Assembly: GCA_034436335.1 (NCBI GenBank)
Contig: DAOTVO010000007.1
Location: 29,666-93,665 of the forward strand
Direction of reading: 5' to 3'
Length of the DNA: 64,000 nucleotides
Source of the DNA: UBA877 sp034436335
GTDB lineage: Bacteria; Chloroflexota; Anaerolineae; Anaerolineales; Villigracilaceae
The notes under the pieces were generated by a model. It was not told where the DNA came from. It saw only the letters and a program-made list of their open reading frames with translations, and did not search any database. Shown one piece after another: positions 16,898 to 25,560 of the stretch. Position 1 is the stretch's first letter; each line of letters begins with the position of its first letter. The position numbers were made by a program, and so were the translations under genes.

Positions 16898-18994
16898 ATG
16901 GATTCCCCTGCATCTTCTTCCTCCTACCCCTACTTGAACCGTGAACTGAGCCTGCTCGCCTTCCAGGAACGCGTATTAGAAGAAGCCTTTGACGAACGCA
17001 ACCCCCTGCTGGAACGAGTCAAATTCCTGTCCATTTTCGGCTCGAACATGGACGAATTTTTCATGATTCGAGTTTCCGGAATTCGTAAGCAAATCGACTC
17101 ATATGTGACCGAACTCTCGCCTGACGGCTTAAGCCCGCGCGAACAGTTGGTCAAAATTCGCAAGCGAGCGCTCGAATTGTTCGCAAATGCTCATCGGTGC
17201 TACCATCAGCAACTCCTTCCGGAACTCAAAAAAGCCGGCATCCACATCCTGAATTACAACGAACTCAATCGCAGTCAGCGCGCCAAAGCGGACGACTACT
17301 TTCACAATATCGTCTTCCCCGTCCTCACCCCACTCGGCCTCGACCCCGGTCACCCCTTTCCCCATATTTCGAACCTGAGCCTCAACCTGGCGATTGTCAT
17401 TCGCGACAAAAAAGGCAGAGAAAAATTTGCCCGCCTGAAAGTGCCGAATACCCTGCCCCTTCTCTTACCGCTCAAACGCTCCTCAGGAGGCTTGCGCAAA
17501 GACGGCGCCCCCGCCCACCAGCATTACTTCGTCTGGCTGGACCAGGTCATCACCGCCAATCTGGAAACACTGTTCCCCGGCATGGAAGTCGTCAGCAGTT
17601 ACCCCTTTCGGGTAATTCGCGACGCCGACATCGAAATCCAGGAACTAGAGGCCGATGACTTGCTCAAAATTGTTGAACAGAGCATCCGCCGGCGCAAATT
17701 CGGCTCTGTAGTGATGGTATCTATTTACAAGAACATGCCCAGATCCATCCGCAATCTGCTGGTCGAAAACCTTGAAATCAAAAGCACCGATGTCTATGTG
17801 CTCAAAGAGCCGCTTGCGCTGGCAAGTCTTTCCCAAATCTACAACAGCATCGAACGACACGACCTCAAATACCCGCCCTACAAACCGGCGCTTCCCAAAC
17901 CGCTGCGTTCAATTCGCTTCGGCGCCGAATTGTTTGATGTCATCCGTCAGGAAAACATTCTTGTTCATCACCCCTACGACTCGTTTACGCCCGTAATTGA
18001 CTTCATGACAGCCGCCGCGCGCGACCCCCACGTCCTGGCCATCAAACAAATCCTTTACCGCGTCGGACAGAATTCCCCAATTGTTGACGCTTTGCTGGAA
18101 GCCGCAGAACGCGGCAAACAGGTATCCGTCCTGGTCGAACTCAAAGCGCGATTCGACGAAGAAAGCAACATCGGCTGGGCACGTACCCTTGAACAGGCCG
18201 GCGTTCATGTGGTCTATGGGCTGATGGGACTGAAAACGCACACCAAAGTAGGTATGGTCGTGCGGAAAGAAGGCGAAGGCATCCGCCGCTACCTGCACCT
18301 GGCAACAGGCAATTACAACCCGATTACCGCCTTTTCCTACGAAGACATCGGCCTGTTTACTTGCGACGAATCCCTCGCCTTCGATGTCACCAACCTTTTC
18401 AACTATCTCACCGGCTATTCCACCCTTCAGGATTACCGCAAATTGTTCGTCGCCCCGGTCAACCTGCGCCAAAAACTTCGCCAACTCATTCTCGACGAAA
18501 TCGAACTCGCCAAAAAAGGCAAAGACGCCTATATCATCATCAAAGTCAACTCGCTTGTTGACCCCGAAATGATTCAACTGCTCTATCAAGCCTCCCAGGT
18601 CAGAGTCAGAATTGACCTCCTGGTGCGCGGTATGTGTTCTCTGATACCGGGCCTCGAAAACATCAGCGAAAACATCCGCGTCATCAGCATCGTAGGACGC
18701 TTCCTCGAACACAGCCGCATTTTCTACTTCCAAAACGATGGCAACGAAAAAGTCTTCCTGGGCAGCGCCGATTTGATGACGCGCAACCTCGAGTACCGCG
18801 TTGAAACGGTTTTCCCCTTAGAAGACCCCGCGCACATTCGTTACATACGCGACCACGTCCTCGAAACTTACCTAAAAGACAACGTCAATGCGCGCCGTAT
18901 GCTTCCAGACGGCACCTACGAGCGCAAACATCCAGCGGATGGAGCCCCCCCTATCAGCGTTCAAGATTTTCTGATGCGCCCTCCCCACTCGTAA
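16898..18994 (+). CDS. ppk1: Polyphosphate kinase 1
   Basis: A 698-residue enzyme making polyphosphate from ATP, membrane-associated in other bacteria. Family start YLNRELSLLAFQERVLEEA, PVLTPLGLDPGHPFPHISNL, the autophosphorylated histidine in RRYLHLATGNYNPITAF and the second catalytic histidine in FLEHSRIFYFQNDGNEKVF are all present. GAAGGA precedes the ATG. The 176 nt between sixA and ppk1 contain no gene or clear terminator, only a weak inverted repeat around 16774-16790. Confidence 0.95.
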   Translation: MDSPASSSSYPYLNRELSLLAFQERVLEEAFDERNPLLERVKFLSIFGSNMDEFFMIRVSGIRKQIDSYVTELSPDGLSPREQLVKIRKRALELFANAHRCYHQQLLPELKKAGIHILNYNELNRSQRAKADDYFHNIVFPVLTPLGLDPGHPFPHISNLSLNLAIVIRDKKGREKFARLKVPNTLPLLLPLKRSSGGLRKDGAPAHQHYFVWLDQVITANLETLFPGMEVVSSYPFRVIRDADIEIQELEADDLLKIVEQSIRRRKFGSVVMVSIYKNMPRSIRNLLVENLEIKSTDVYVLKEPLALASLSQIYNSIERHDLKYPPYKPALPKPLRSIRFGAELFDVIRQENILVHHPYDSFTPVIDFMTAAARDPHVLAIKQILYRVGQNSPIVDALLEAAERGKQVSVLVELKARFDEESNIGWARTLEQAGVHVVYGLMGLKTHTKVGMVVRKEGEGIRRYLHLATGNYNPITAFSYEDIGLFTCDESLAFDVTNLFNYLTGYSTLQDYRKLFVAPVNLRQKLRQLILDEIELAKKGKDAYIIIKVNSLVDPEMIQLLYQASQVRVRIDLLVRGMCSLIPGLENISENIRVISIVGRFLEHSRIFYFQNDGNEKVFLGSADLMTRNLEYRVETVFPLEDPAHIRYIRDHVLETYLKDNVNARRMLPDGTYERKHPADGAPPISVQDFLMRPPHS

Positions 18995-19013
18995 AGAATC
19001 AGATCAAACCTCG

Positions 19014-19042
19014 TTGACAGCCGCGCCCATATCGGGTATCCT
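19014..19042 (+). promoter_or_regulatory. Sigma-70 promoter of the SRP RNA
   Basis: TTGACA (19014-19019), a 17-nt spacer and TATCCT (19037-19042). The predicted start, 7 nt further on, falls at the 5' end of the SRP RNA helix. Confidence 0.8.
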
Positions 19043-19047
19043 TGCGC

Positions 19048-19155
19048 CGTCCGGGTGGGTCCGGCGCGGCGAAGCCTTGCGAACCCCGTCAGGTCCGAGA
19101 GGAAGCAGCGGTAAGGAAGTGTCTTTGGGCGCCGCCGGGTTGCCTGCCCGGATAT
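19048..19155 (+). ncRNA. ffs: Signal recognition particle RNA, small bacterial type
   Basis: The conserved domain IV hairpin is seen at about 19088-19115 (GTCAGGTCCGAGAGGAAGCA), with a GAGA tetraloop and the asymmetric-loop sequences bound by Ffh. Outer arms starting TCCGGGTGGG (19050) and ending near 19152 (GCCTGCCCGGA) pair closely, closing a rod of about 105 nt without an Alu domain. A T-rich stretch (TTGTTTTTCTCC) follows as a likely terminator tail. It works with Ffh in co-translational membrane targeting. Confidence 0.93.
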
Positions 19156-19189
19156 TGTTTTTCTCCCCTGCCTGTGGCAAAATACAAAC

Positions 19190-19534
19190 ATGCCGCGCTG
19201 GCTGCGTTTCACCCTCTTCCTCCTGCTCGGACTGGCCGCCGGACTATTCTACGGCTGGGTAGTCAGCCCGTTGAAATATGTGGATACCGGCCTATCCCAC
19301 CTGAGCGCCGACTATCGCGCCGACTACGTTCTCATGGTTGCCGAAATCTACGCCTCGGCGCGCGACCCTGAGCCTGCGGCGCGTTTTCTGAGCCTACTCT
19401 CCCCCGAAGCGCCCTCCGTTATCGTCGCCGCCGCCCTGGACTACGCCCGCGCCGCCGGTTACGACCCCGCTGACCTGACGCGTCTGCAAACCCTGCTGAC
19501 CGCCATGCAGACCTACGCCGGAGCCGCCCCATGA
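19190..19534 (+). CDS. Membrane-anchored protein of unknown function (paralogue 1)
   Basis: 114 residues: an N-terminal membrane helix (RFTLFLLLGLAAGLFYGWVV, residues 6-25), then a short helical extracytoplasmic domain containing YVDTGLSHLSADYRADYVLM and YASARDPEPAARFLSLL. It resembles the first half of the next gene: both have helix, W, P, VDT, L-ADY-xx-Y-xx-(M/L)-xA-xx-YA. No known domain is recognised. Its stop overlaps the next start (ATGA). It follows the SRP RNA directly and may be cotranscribed with it. Confidence 0.75.
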   Translation: MPRWLRFTLFLLLGLAAGLFYGWVVSPLKYVDTGLSHLSADYRADYVLMVAEIYASARDPEPAARFLSLLSPEAPSVIVAAALDYARAAGYDPADLTRLQTLLTAMQTYAGAAP

Positions 19535-20319
19535 GACCGGCGCGACGCAGACGCCCCTTTTCCACATTCGACAGCCGCGAACGCATCGCTGCCCGGCGCC
19601 TGGAGCCGTTCCTCGCCCTCTTATTGGGACTGGCGTTCGGCCTGTGGATTGCCTGGGGGCCGGTCCCTCGCGCCCGGGTGGACACCTCCCCCGCCGCCCT
19701 GCGCGCCGATTACAAAGACGAATACCGCCTGCTGATTGCCTCTGCCTACGCCGCCACAGGCGACCTGAACCGCGCCCGCGTCCGCCTCGCCCTGCTGGAC
19801 GACCCCGACCCCGCCGCGGCCCTGCTCGAACAATCCCGGTGGGCGCTGGCAGCAGGCGCTTCCCCAAAAACGGTGTTCCTGCTCTCCACACTGGCCGAGG
19901 CCGTCCGCCAGTCCGCCTCCGCGCCGACCCAGGCCGGGACGGCCGAGAGCAGTCTGCCCCCTCCCGGCCCAACCGCCGCGCCGTCCTCCTTCCGTCTGGT
20001 AGTTCAACAAGTCGTCTGCCGGGCCAACCTGCCCGCTGGGCTGGCGCAAATCGAAGTGCGGGACGCCGCCAAACAGCCCATGCCCGGCGTAGCGGTGGTG
20101 GTCGCTTCCGAAGCCGGTCAACAGCGTCTCTACACCGGCCTGAAACCGGAACTGGGCGCCGGGTATGCAGATTTCGTCATGTCTGCGGGCGTCGTATACA
20201 GCGTACAGATCCCCCCTTCCAGCGAAGCAGTCGAGGGGTTGAGTTTACCCCTTTGCACCGACGAGCAGACAGGCGGGGCATATTGGGGCGGCTATTTGCT
20301 CATCTTCGAGAAAAAGTAG
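19531..20319 (+). CDS. Membrane-anchored protein of unknown function (paralogue 2)
   Basis: 262 residues. One membrane helix (about 22-42, LALLLGLAFGLWIAWG) is followed by the paralogous helical segment RVDTSPAALRADYKDEYRLL and YAATGDLNRARVRLALL. Then come a Pro/Ala/Ser linker (about 130-155) and a C-terminal beta-rich part (VVCRANLPAGLAQIEVRDAA) resembling a carboxypeptidase-like or Ig-like regulatory fold with a late Cys. The arrangement suggests a sensor or adaptor outside the membrane; function is unknown. Confidence 0.75.
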   Translation: MRPARRRRPFSTFDSRERIAARRLEPFLALLLGLAFGLWIAWGPVPRARVDTSPAALRADYKDEYRLLIASAYAATGDLNRARVRLALLDDPDPAAALLEQSRWALAAGASPKTVFLLSTLAEAVRQSASAPTQAGTAESSLPPPGPTAAPSSFRLVVQQVVCRANLPAGLAQIEVRDAAKQPMPGVAVVVASEAGQQRLYTGLKPELGAGYADFVMSAGVVYSVQIPPSSEAVEGLSLPLCTDEQTGGAYWGGYLLIFEKK

Positions 20320-20338
20320 GGCGGGATGACACCCCGCC
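20320..20338 (-). terminator. Terminator after the 20339-21853 gene
   Basis: GGCGGG (20320-20325) and CCCGCC (20333-20338) pair. On the minus strand the hairpin is followed by CTACTTTTT. It lies between two convergent genes. Confidence 0.7.
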
Positions 20339-21853
20339 TTACTCGATTTTCAATTCGAACAACCGATATACCGGGTCTCTGTAGAGCGGCCGCAGGGTCG
20401 GGCAAGCCGCCGGAAAATCAGCCGACAGGACAACATGCGTGACGCCCTGGGCGGCCAGTTCTTCCAGCAGAGCGCAATTTGCCGATTCATAAAAGTGTTT
20501 GGCGTTCAGGAAGCGGCTGTACCACTCGATAACGTCCGCATCGCGGTACGGGATGGAGAAAAAATCCCCGTACACCGGCGCGGCGGCCATCAGGCGGAAA
20601 TCGTTCATTTTCGGCGGAATCAGATACACATCCCCCGGCCGGCGGTGTTCGGCCACATAGGCTTCGAGCGGACGGGAGGGAGTGGCGGCTTGTTCCTGCA
20701 TCTCCAACCAGAAGCGCGTCCCACCGGTCAGCGCGGCCAGGACAATCACGGCCAACGCGGCCCTTTCCAACAAGCGGGAGCCTTGGATTGGAAGGATGCC
20801 GACAAGCCAGCGGCTCATCTGGCCGACAAGGACGCCCACCGAGGCAGGCACGAGCCAGGCCGAAAAACGCCAGGGAAAGAGCAGGGCCAGCGCATGGCTG
20901 CCCGTTGCAATTTGAACGAGGGTAAGCAGCGCGGCAATCCCAAACGGCAGGCCGAGGAGGAGAAACAGGCGTTCGCGGCGGAGCGTCCACAGCGCGGCGA
21001 GAATCAGCGAGATTTTTATCAGCGAGGTCACATCGAACCACTCTGCGAGGATGGCATGGTGGGGAATGCGGATGGTAACCAGAATCTCACGGGCGCGCGC
21101 CGCAGTCGCCGGGTCGCTGCCGCCGAAAAGCGTCCACGTATAGAGCAGGATGGGGGTCACGGCAACGAGCGCCGCCGCGCCGGTCAGGATGGCCTGCTTT
21201 CGGTGGCGCTGGACGAAAAACATCTCGACCAGATAAGTCAGCGTCAAAGCGGCGGCGCTGAGCAGGTACGTGGGGTGAACGGTTGCGGCCAGGACGGCGC
21301 TCAGGGCAGCCAGCACGGGCCGGCCGCGCAGGTACAGGTAGAGCGAGAGCAACAGAAAAACGCCGAATACGCTGGGCTGGAAGACCGCCCCCAGCAGACG
21401 CTGACCAGCCAGACCGCCGTCGAACAAATAGGCCCAGTTGGCGCCGAGCAAACGCGTGAGAAGGAAACGCAGAGCGGCAGAATGCAGGAGAAGGATGAGC
21501 GCCAGAAAAGTCACGAACAATGGACGCGAGGGGCGCTGGGGGAAAACTGTCTCGGCAATGCCGATGAGCGCAAATAAATAAATCCCCATCAGCAAGCCGT
21601 AATAGAGATAAATCAGCGGCAACGCGTTCAGGCGGCAGGTGAGTTCAACCAGCCAACTGAAGACCGGTGTTGGGTCGGCGGTGTTCGCCAGCCAGTCCTC
21701 GGCCAGAGTCCCCACCCCGCAACGCGCCAGCCCGTGGAGAAAATACTGGTATTGATTGGACGTGTAGAGAGGAGATTGAGCATACGCCAGGGCAAAGAGC
21801 GTTGTCAGCAGCAGGAAAAGAGCCGTCTTGCGCCATGCGGTTGGTGTGGTCAT
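20339..21853 (-). CDS. Polytopic membrane protein of unknown function
   Basis: 504 residues with about eleven hydrophobic segments; the first is a helix at 10-26. HPTYLLSAAALTLTYLVEMFF lies in the middle. A soluble C-terminal domain (about 385-504) includes RRPGDVYLIPPKMNDFRLMA and GVTHVVLSADFPAACPTLRP, resembling the tail of membrane glycosyltransferase-like or mannosyltransferase-like proteins. There is no visible catalytic DD or DxD near the first loop, so transferase activity is not claimed. Convergent with the preceding gene. Confidence 0.75.
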   Translation of the reverse strand: MTTPTAWRKTALFLLLTTLFALAYAQSPLYTSNQYQYFLHGLARCGVGTLAEDWLANTADPTPVFSWLVELTCRLNALPLIYLYYGLLMGIYLFALIGIAETVFPQRPSRPLFVTFLALILLLHSAALRFLLTRLLGANWAYLFDGGLAGQRLLGAVFQPSVFGVFLLLSLYLYLRGRPVLAALSAVLAATVHPTYLLSAAALTLTYLVEMFFVQRHRKQAILTGAAALVAVTPILLYTWTLFGGSDPATAARAREILVTIRIPHHAILAEWFDVTSLIKISLILAALWTLRRERLFLLLGLPFGIAALLTLVQIATGSHALALLFPWRFSAWLVPASVGVLVGQMSRWLVGILPIQGSRLLERAALAVIVLAALTGGTRFWLEMQEQAATPSRPLEAYVAEHRRPGDVYLIPPKMNDFRLMAAAPVYGDFFSIPYRDADVIEWYSRFLNAKHFYESANCALLEELAAQGVTHVVLSADFPAACPTLRPLYRDPVYRLFELKIE

Positions 21854-21897
21854 ACGCTGGAATATAGCCCAAGTCCATCATTCCAACAAGGACAAAA

Positions 21898-21921
21898 ACG
21901 CCCGGCCTTGCGACCGGGCGT
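21898..21921 (-). terminator. Terminator after the LCP gene
   Basis: ACGCCCGG (21898-21905) and CCGGGCGT (21914-21921) make a perfect 8-bp stem. The minus strand continues TTTTTGTCC. Confidence 0.88.
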
Positions 21922-21941
21922 TCTGCATTCCAGAAATCGAA

Positions 21942-23402
21942 TTACGGCGTCAGGCGGGTGTAATCTCTTCCGAGGGCGATAATCAGGTCCACCGGAGAGT
22001 TGGGGTCGTAATCGAAGACAATTTGAGAGGGAGAGTCGAAAGCCATCACCGTCTGGATGTACTGCATGGCGTACAAGCTCTCGCCGCGCACAATCAAAAT
22101 CGTGCGGGCGGGGAACGGAGAGCCGTATGGGCCGGGATAGTCGCCCGTATTGCCGAAACCGACCACATTCATTCCCTGCCCCTTGAGATACTCGGCCGTG
22201 CGCGAGGCCAGACCCTCCACTCCCGCGCCGTTGACAATTGCCACGCGCGCCGCTTCGGCCTGCATCTTCTGGGTCAGGTCGCCCTGCGCCAGCGGAACCT
22301 GCGCGCCGCTGTCGAAAATCGAATCCACCAGATTGCGGATGGCATCGGGATAAGGACGCAGGATGCTCAATGTCTGTCCATTGACGACCACCGAACCGAG
22401 GTCGGCCATGGTGTAATCAATCGTCCCCCATTTGATGTTCTCGCGCGGCAAATCCTTGACCAGCACGGCCAGGCGCAGGGCATCATTGAGAGACATATTG
22501 GTATTGATACCGGCAGAGAGTTGGTTATACAAGTTGGGAGCGCTGGCTACCAGGCTGGGAAAATTGGCCGGGTTGAAGACCTTGTCCATGATGGCCTGAA
22601 TGACCTGCTGTTGACGCTTGGCGCGGTCCACATCGCCGCCTTCGGTGTAGCGGGCGCGAGCATAGCCAAGCGTGGCCTTGCCGTCCAGGCATTGGTAGCC
22701 GGGTTTGAGCAGTTGCGAGTTTTCGTACGTCCGCCCCACGCGGATTTCCTCCGGCACATTCAGGCAGACGCCGCCGATGGTATCAATCATCTTCTCGAAG
22801 GTAGTGAAATCCACCTGGGCATAATAGTCAATCTTGACACCCAAAAACGATTCCACCGTCTTCATCGCCAAGCCGGGGCCGCCGCCGGGCAATTTGTCGC
22901 CCTCGCCGTAGGAATAGGCGTTATTGATCTTGCTGTAGCCGTAGCCGGGAATGTTGACCCACAGGTCGCGCGGCACCGAGAGGACGCCCGCCGTCATCGT
23001 CTGCGGGTCGAGCGTCAGGAGCATCATCGTATCCGAGCGCGGCGCGCCGACGCCTGCCTCCCAATCGCGGTAATCGAGGCCAATCAACAGAACGGTGACT
23101 CGGCTGGCGCCATCCCAGGGCGGCGGCAATTCCACCGCCGGCGCGCCGGGGCCGGCAGTCTGGGTCGTGGTCAAGGGCGTTCCATCCGGGTTGGTCAACA
23201 CCCCGCCCCCGCCCGTCGAACAATAAGCGGGCGCTTCGCCGGGCAGGGCGGTCAGCCGCCAGCAGGCCACAAAGTTGCGCAGGAAAAGGGCCAGTGCGAC
23301 GGACAGAAGCGCAGCCGCTCCCAGCAGAATAAACTGCATGGTCGTGAGCCGTCCAATCGAGATTTTTTTTGTTTGTGGATTCTTGCTGAGTTTCAGGGGC
23401 AT
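21942..23402 (-). CDS. LytR-CpsA-Psr (LCP) family protein with LytR_C domain
   Basis: 486 residues. A membrane helix (about 24-44) is followed by a Gly/Pro-rich linker and an LCP domain (about 98-285): VTVLLIGLDYRD, RSDTMMLLTLDPQ, VLSVPRDLWVNIPGYGYSKI and NAYSYGEGDK. R, D and R/K residues expected to hold the polyprenyl pyrophosphate are present. A LytR_C module (RVAIVNGAGVEGLASRTAEY) occupies about 375-470. LCP proteins transfer glycopolymers onto peptidoglycan. It is 1 nt from the Trm112-like gene. Confidence 0.9.
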   Translation of the reverse strand: MPLKLSKNPQTKKISIGRLTTMQFILLGAAALLSVALALFLRNFVACWRLTALPGEAPAYCSTGGGGVLTNPDGTPLTTTQTAGPGAPAVELPPPWDGASRVTVLLIGLDYRDWEAGVGAPRSDTMMLLTLDPQTMTAGVLSVPRDLWVNIPGYGYSKINNAYSYGEGDKLPGGGPGLAMKTVESFLGVKIDYYAQVDFTTFEKMIDTIGGVCLNVPEEIRVGRTYENSQLLKPGYQCLDGKATLGYARARYTEGGDVDRAKRQQQVIQAIMDKVFNPANFPSLVASAPNLYNQLSAGINTNMSLNDALRLAVLVKDLPRENIKWGTIDYTMADLGSVVVNGQTLSILRPYPDAIRNLVDSIFDSGAQVPLAQGDLTQKMQAEAARVAIVNGAGVEGLASRTAEYLKGQGMNVVGFGNTGDYPGPYGSPFPARTILIVRGESLYAMQYIQTVMAFDSPSQIVFDYDPNSPVDLIIALGRDYTRLTP

Positions 23403-23403
23403 A

Positions 23404-23625
23404 TCACTTCACCGCAGGCGGCGGGACGGGCAAATCGGCCTCCGCCGTCTTCTGCCACTTGTCGCCTTGTTCGACAAGCATGACAGGAATGTCATTGACA
23501 ATGGGGTATTTCCGCCCGCAAAGCGGACAAATGAGCCATGTATCCTTAAACAAGGTCAGGGAGACGTCCTTTTCGCGGACACAGGCAGGGCAGCGTAAGA
23601 TTTCCAATAACTTCTGATCAACCAT
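23404..23625 (-). CDS. Trm112-like small zinc-ribbon protein
   Basis: 73 residues, MVDQKLLEILRCPACVREKD, with two C-x2-C knuckles (CPAC and CPLC) and the family ending YPIVNDIPVMLVEQ. The bacterial UPF0434/Trm112 family includes small zinc proteins of uncertain role. GGAGA sits 6 nt before the ATG at 23625; four extra codons upstream are possible but poorly placed. It heads the operon with the LCP gene. Confidence 0.85.
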   Translation of the reverse strand: MVDQKLLEILRCPACVREKDVSLTLFKDTWLICPLCGRKYPIVNDIPVMLVEQGDKWQKTAEADLPVPPPAVK

Positions 23626-23657
23626 GTTTTTCTCCATTCCGGGAGCAACAGACGGCT

Positions 23658-23666
23658 ATTTTACCA
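23658..23666 (-). promoter_or_regulatory. Extended -10 promoter of the Trm112/LCP operon
   Basis: The minus strand reads TGGTAAAAT (TGnTAAAAT), immediately after the VanW-gene stop and 32 nt before the chosen start. Confidence 0.5.
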
Positions 23667-23669
23667 CTG

Positions 23670-25532
23670 TTACGGGCCGCAGACTGCAGCAGGGTTCTGC
23701 GTACCTGCGCCGTATTGATAGACCGCCTGCCAGGCCTGATAATGGGTCTGAATGCTGTCGTTGAACAAAACGTTGCCGTTCAAATCGTAGACCACCCGCG
23801 TCACAGTCACATCCGCGCCGTCCGCGGCGTAGTCCACCTGCTTGCAGACGCCCGGCGCCAGGTCGGCGCTCTCCTGATAGAGCGGGTCGGGGGCCGGGAC
23901 GACATTTCGCAGGCCGAGATTGTGCCACTCTACCCGGCGGCCATCGCTCGTCGAATAGAATTTCCACGTCAGACTGCTCTGCTCGCTGTTGAAGTACGTC
24001 TCCATCAGCAGCCAGTAGGGGCGGTCGTTGGTGAACTTCAAGTCCACCAGCGGGAAATAGACGGTCGCGTCCAACCCCGCCAGGGCCGGGTCGGTGCCGC
24101 GGCCGGGACGCTGTTCGTAATACAGGACCCGGAAGGCGTGCGCGTGGCGCTCCACAATCGGATACCCGCCAAAGAAGGCCGTGCGGAACAGCGTGGTGCT
24201 GACCTGACAGACGCCGCCGCCCACGCCGGTAATCGTCTGCCCGTTGTAAATGATGAGCGCTTCGGCGTAGCCGTTTTCGAGGGAAATGTCGCGCAGGACA
24301 TCTGCCATCGAGAAGGTGGCATAGGGCGGCACCAGCAAACCGTAGAACTCGGCGGCCGCCTTTTCGATGTTTTGCAGGCGCGCCAGGCTGGAGCCGCGGA
24401 AGTAGGTCGTCTCAGACGCGACCAGTTCGGTGATGCCCAGCGACTGCGCCGTGGCGTCGCTGTTCACTTCCGGCGGTTCGGTATCCAGCGCGAGCGAAAT
24501 CTCGTGCTGACCGGCCATCAACCCTTGCGCGATGGCTTCCTGTGTGGCGGAAATGTCAAGCGTGCGGCCCACCCGCGCCGGAGCGACCAGCACCAGTTGA
24601 CGGGTATAGTCATCGAAATAGAAACGGGCGTTTTCGGGCGAGCGGTTGACCTGCTCGGCAATCTGCTTCAGCAACTGTTCGATGGCGCGCGTATCCACAG
24701 AAATCTGGTACTGCCAGCCGCCGTCGGTCTGGGCGCGCTCCACCGACAAAATCCCAGCCACGAGCGCCGGCTCAAGGCTCCAGGGGCCGGGGTCGCCGGG
24801 CTGGGAATCGGGCAGGGTCAGAGTCAGCGGAGCGCTCACAGCCTGCCGCAGGGCTTCAGCCTGCACGGAGGCGTCCAGTATCTGCGGAGTCTGCTCCTCG
24901 ATGACCAGCGGGACTTCACCATCGGCAAAGGTGCTCATTTTCGCCAACAGGAATTCGAGCGTGGCATCCACGTTCAGGGCGCGTCCGGTTTGGCCGGGCG
25001 TATAGCGGACCTCGATGCCGTTGAGCGATAATTCCGCCTCGGCCATCGGACGGTTGATCTGCAGAGCCAGGTTTTGCAGGTAGCCGTGCGCCACGCGTTC
25101 ATCGAAAACCACCACCGGCGGCAGGTCCACCCCGCCCCACAGAGCGTTGAACTGCCCGGCCAGCCCGGAAAACATCCCGCCGCGGCCCAGCCGGTAGGCG
25201 TGCTCGACCGTCGCGCCGGCGTCGAAGACCAGGCCGAGTTCCTCCGGCCGCGCAATCCAGACCTCGTCGCCGTAACGGAAGACAATCTGCCCGCTATGGG
25301 GATAGGTGAGTCGCTCGCTCAACAATTGCGCTGCCTGCTGGGGCGTTTGATTCGAGAGATCCATCCCGGCCACCGAAACCCCCGCCAGGATACGTCCCGC
25401 GTAGACAATGCCCAGCCCGGCATTCAGCAAGCGCACAGCAAGCAAAAACAGCACGCCGCCCAGCAGAAACGCCGCCAGGATTTGATAAGGCAGCGGAGAA
25501 CGCCGCCGGGGAGGAAGAACAACGTACGTCAT
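23670..25532 (-). CDS. VanW family protein with peptidoglycan-binding-type domains
   Basis: 620 residues: an N-terminal membrane helix (about 17-38), one or more PG_binding_4-like modules (VSVAGMDLSNQTPQQAAQLL at about 47), then a VanW domain at about 375-520 (TTYFRGSSLARLQNIEKAA, TGVGGGVCQVSTTLFRTAFF, VERHAHAFRV). The conserved GGGVCQVSTT motif is intact. The protein should sit outside the membrane and act on cell wall, although the VanW activity is not established. The ATG has no ribosome site; TATAAT lies 6 nt upstream. Confidence 0.88.
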   Translation of the reverse strand: MTYVVLPPRRRSPLPYQILAAFLLGGVLFLLAVRLLNAGLGIVYAGRILAGVSVAGMDLSNQTPQQAAQLLSERLTYPHSGQIVFRYGDEVWIARPEELGLVFDAGATVEHAYRLGRGGMFSGLAGQFNALWGGVDLPPVVVFDERVAHGYLQNLALQINRPMAEAELSLNGIEVRYTPGQTGRALNVDATLEFLLAKMSTFADGEVPLVIEEQTPQILDASVQAEALRQAVSAPLTLTLPDSQPGDPGPWSLEPALVAGILSVERAQTDGGWQYQISVDTRAIEQLLKQIAEQVNRSPENARFYFDDYTRQLVLVAPARVGRTLDISATQEAIAQGLMAGQHEISLALDTEPPEVNSDATAQSLGITELVASETTYFRGSSLARLQNIEKAAAEFYGLLVPPYATFSMADVLRDISLENGYAEALIIYNGQTITGVGGGVCQVSTTLFRTAFFGGYPIVERHAHAFRVLYYEQRPGRGTDPALAGLDATVYFPLVDLKFTNDRPYWLLMETYFNSEQSSLTWKFYSTSDGRRVEWHNLGLRNVVPAPDPLYQESADLAPGVCKQVDYAADGADVTVTRVVYDLNGNVLFNDSIQTHYQAWQAVYQYGAGTQNPAAVCGP

Positions 25533-25538
25533 GGCCGG

Positions 25539-25544
25539 ATTATA
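25539..25544 (-). promoter_or_regulatory. -10 box placing a leaderless start at the VanW gene
   Basis: TATAAT on the minus strand is separated from the ATG (25532) by only ccggcc, so the predicted start is at or next to the ATG. A -35 is weak. Confidence 0.55.
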
Positions 25545-25560
25545 CGCAAAAGAACATCTT

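Noticed and set aside
21828..23483. A 551-codon plus-strand frame opposite the LCP gene
   Set aside because: Same codon-shadow effect; the minus strand has a complete LCP protein and a terminator.
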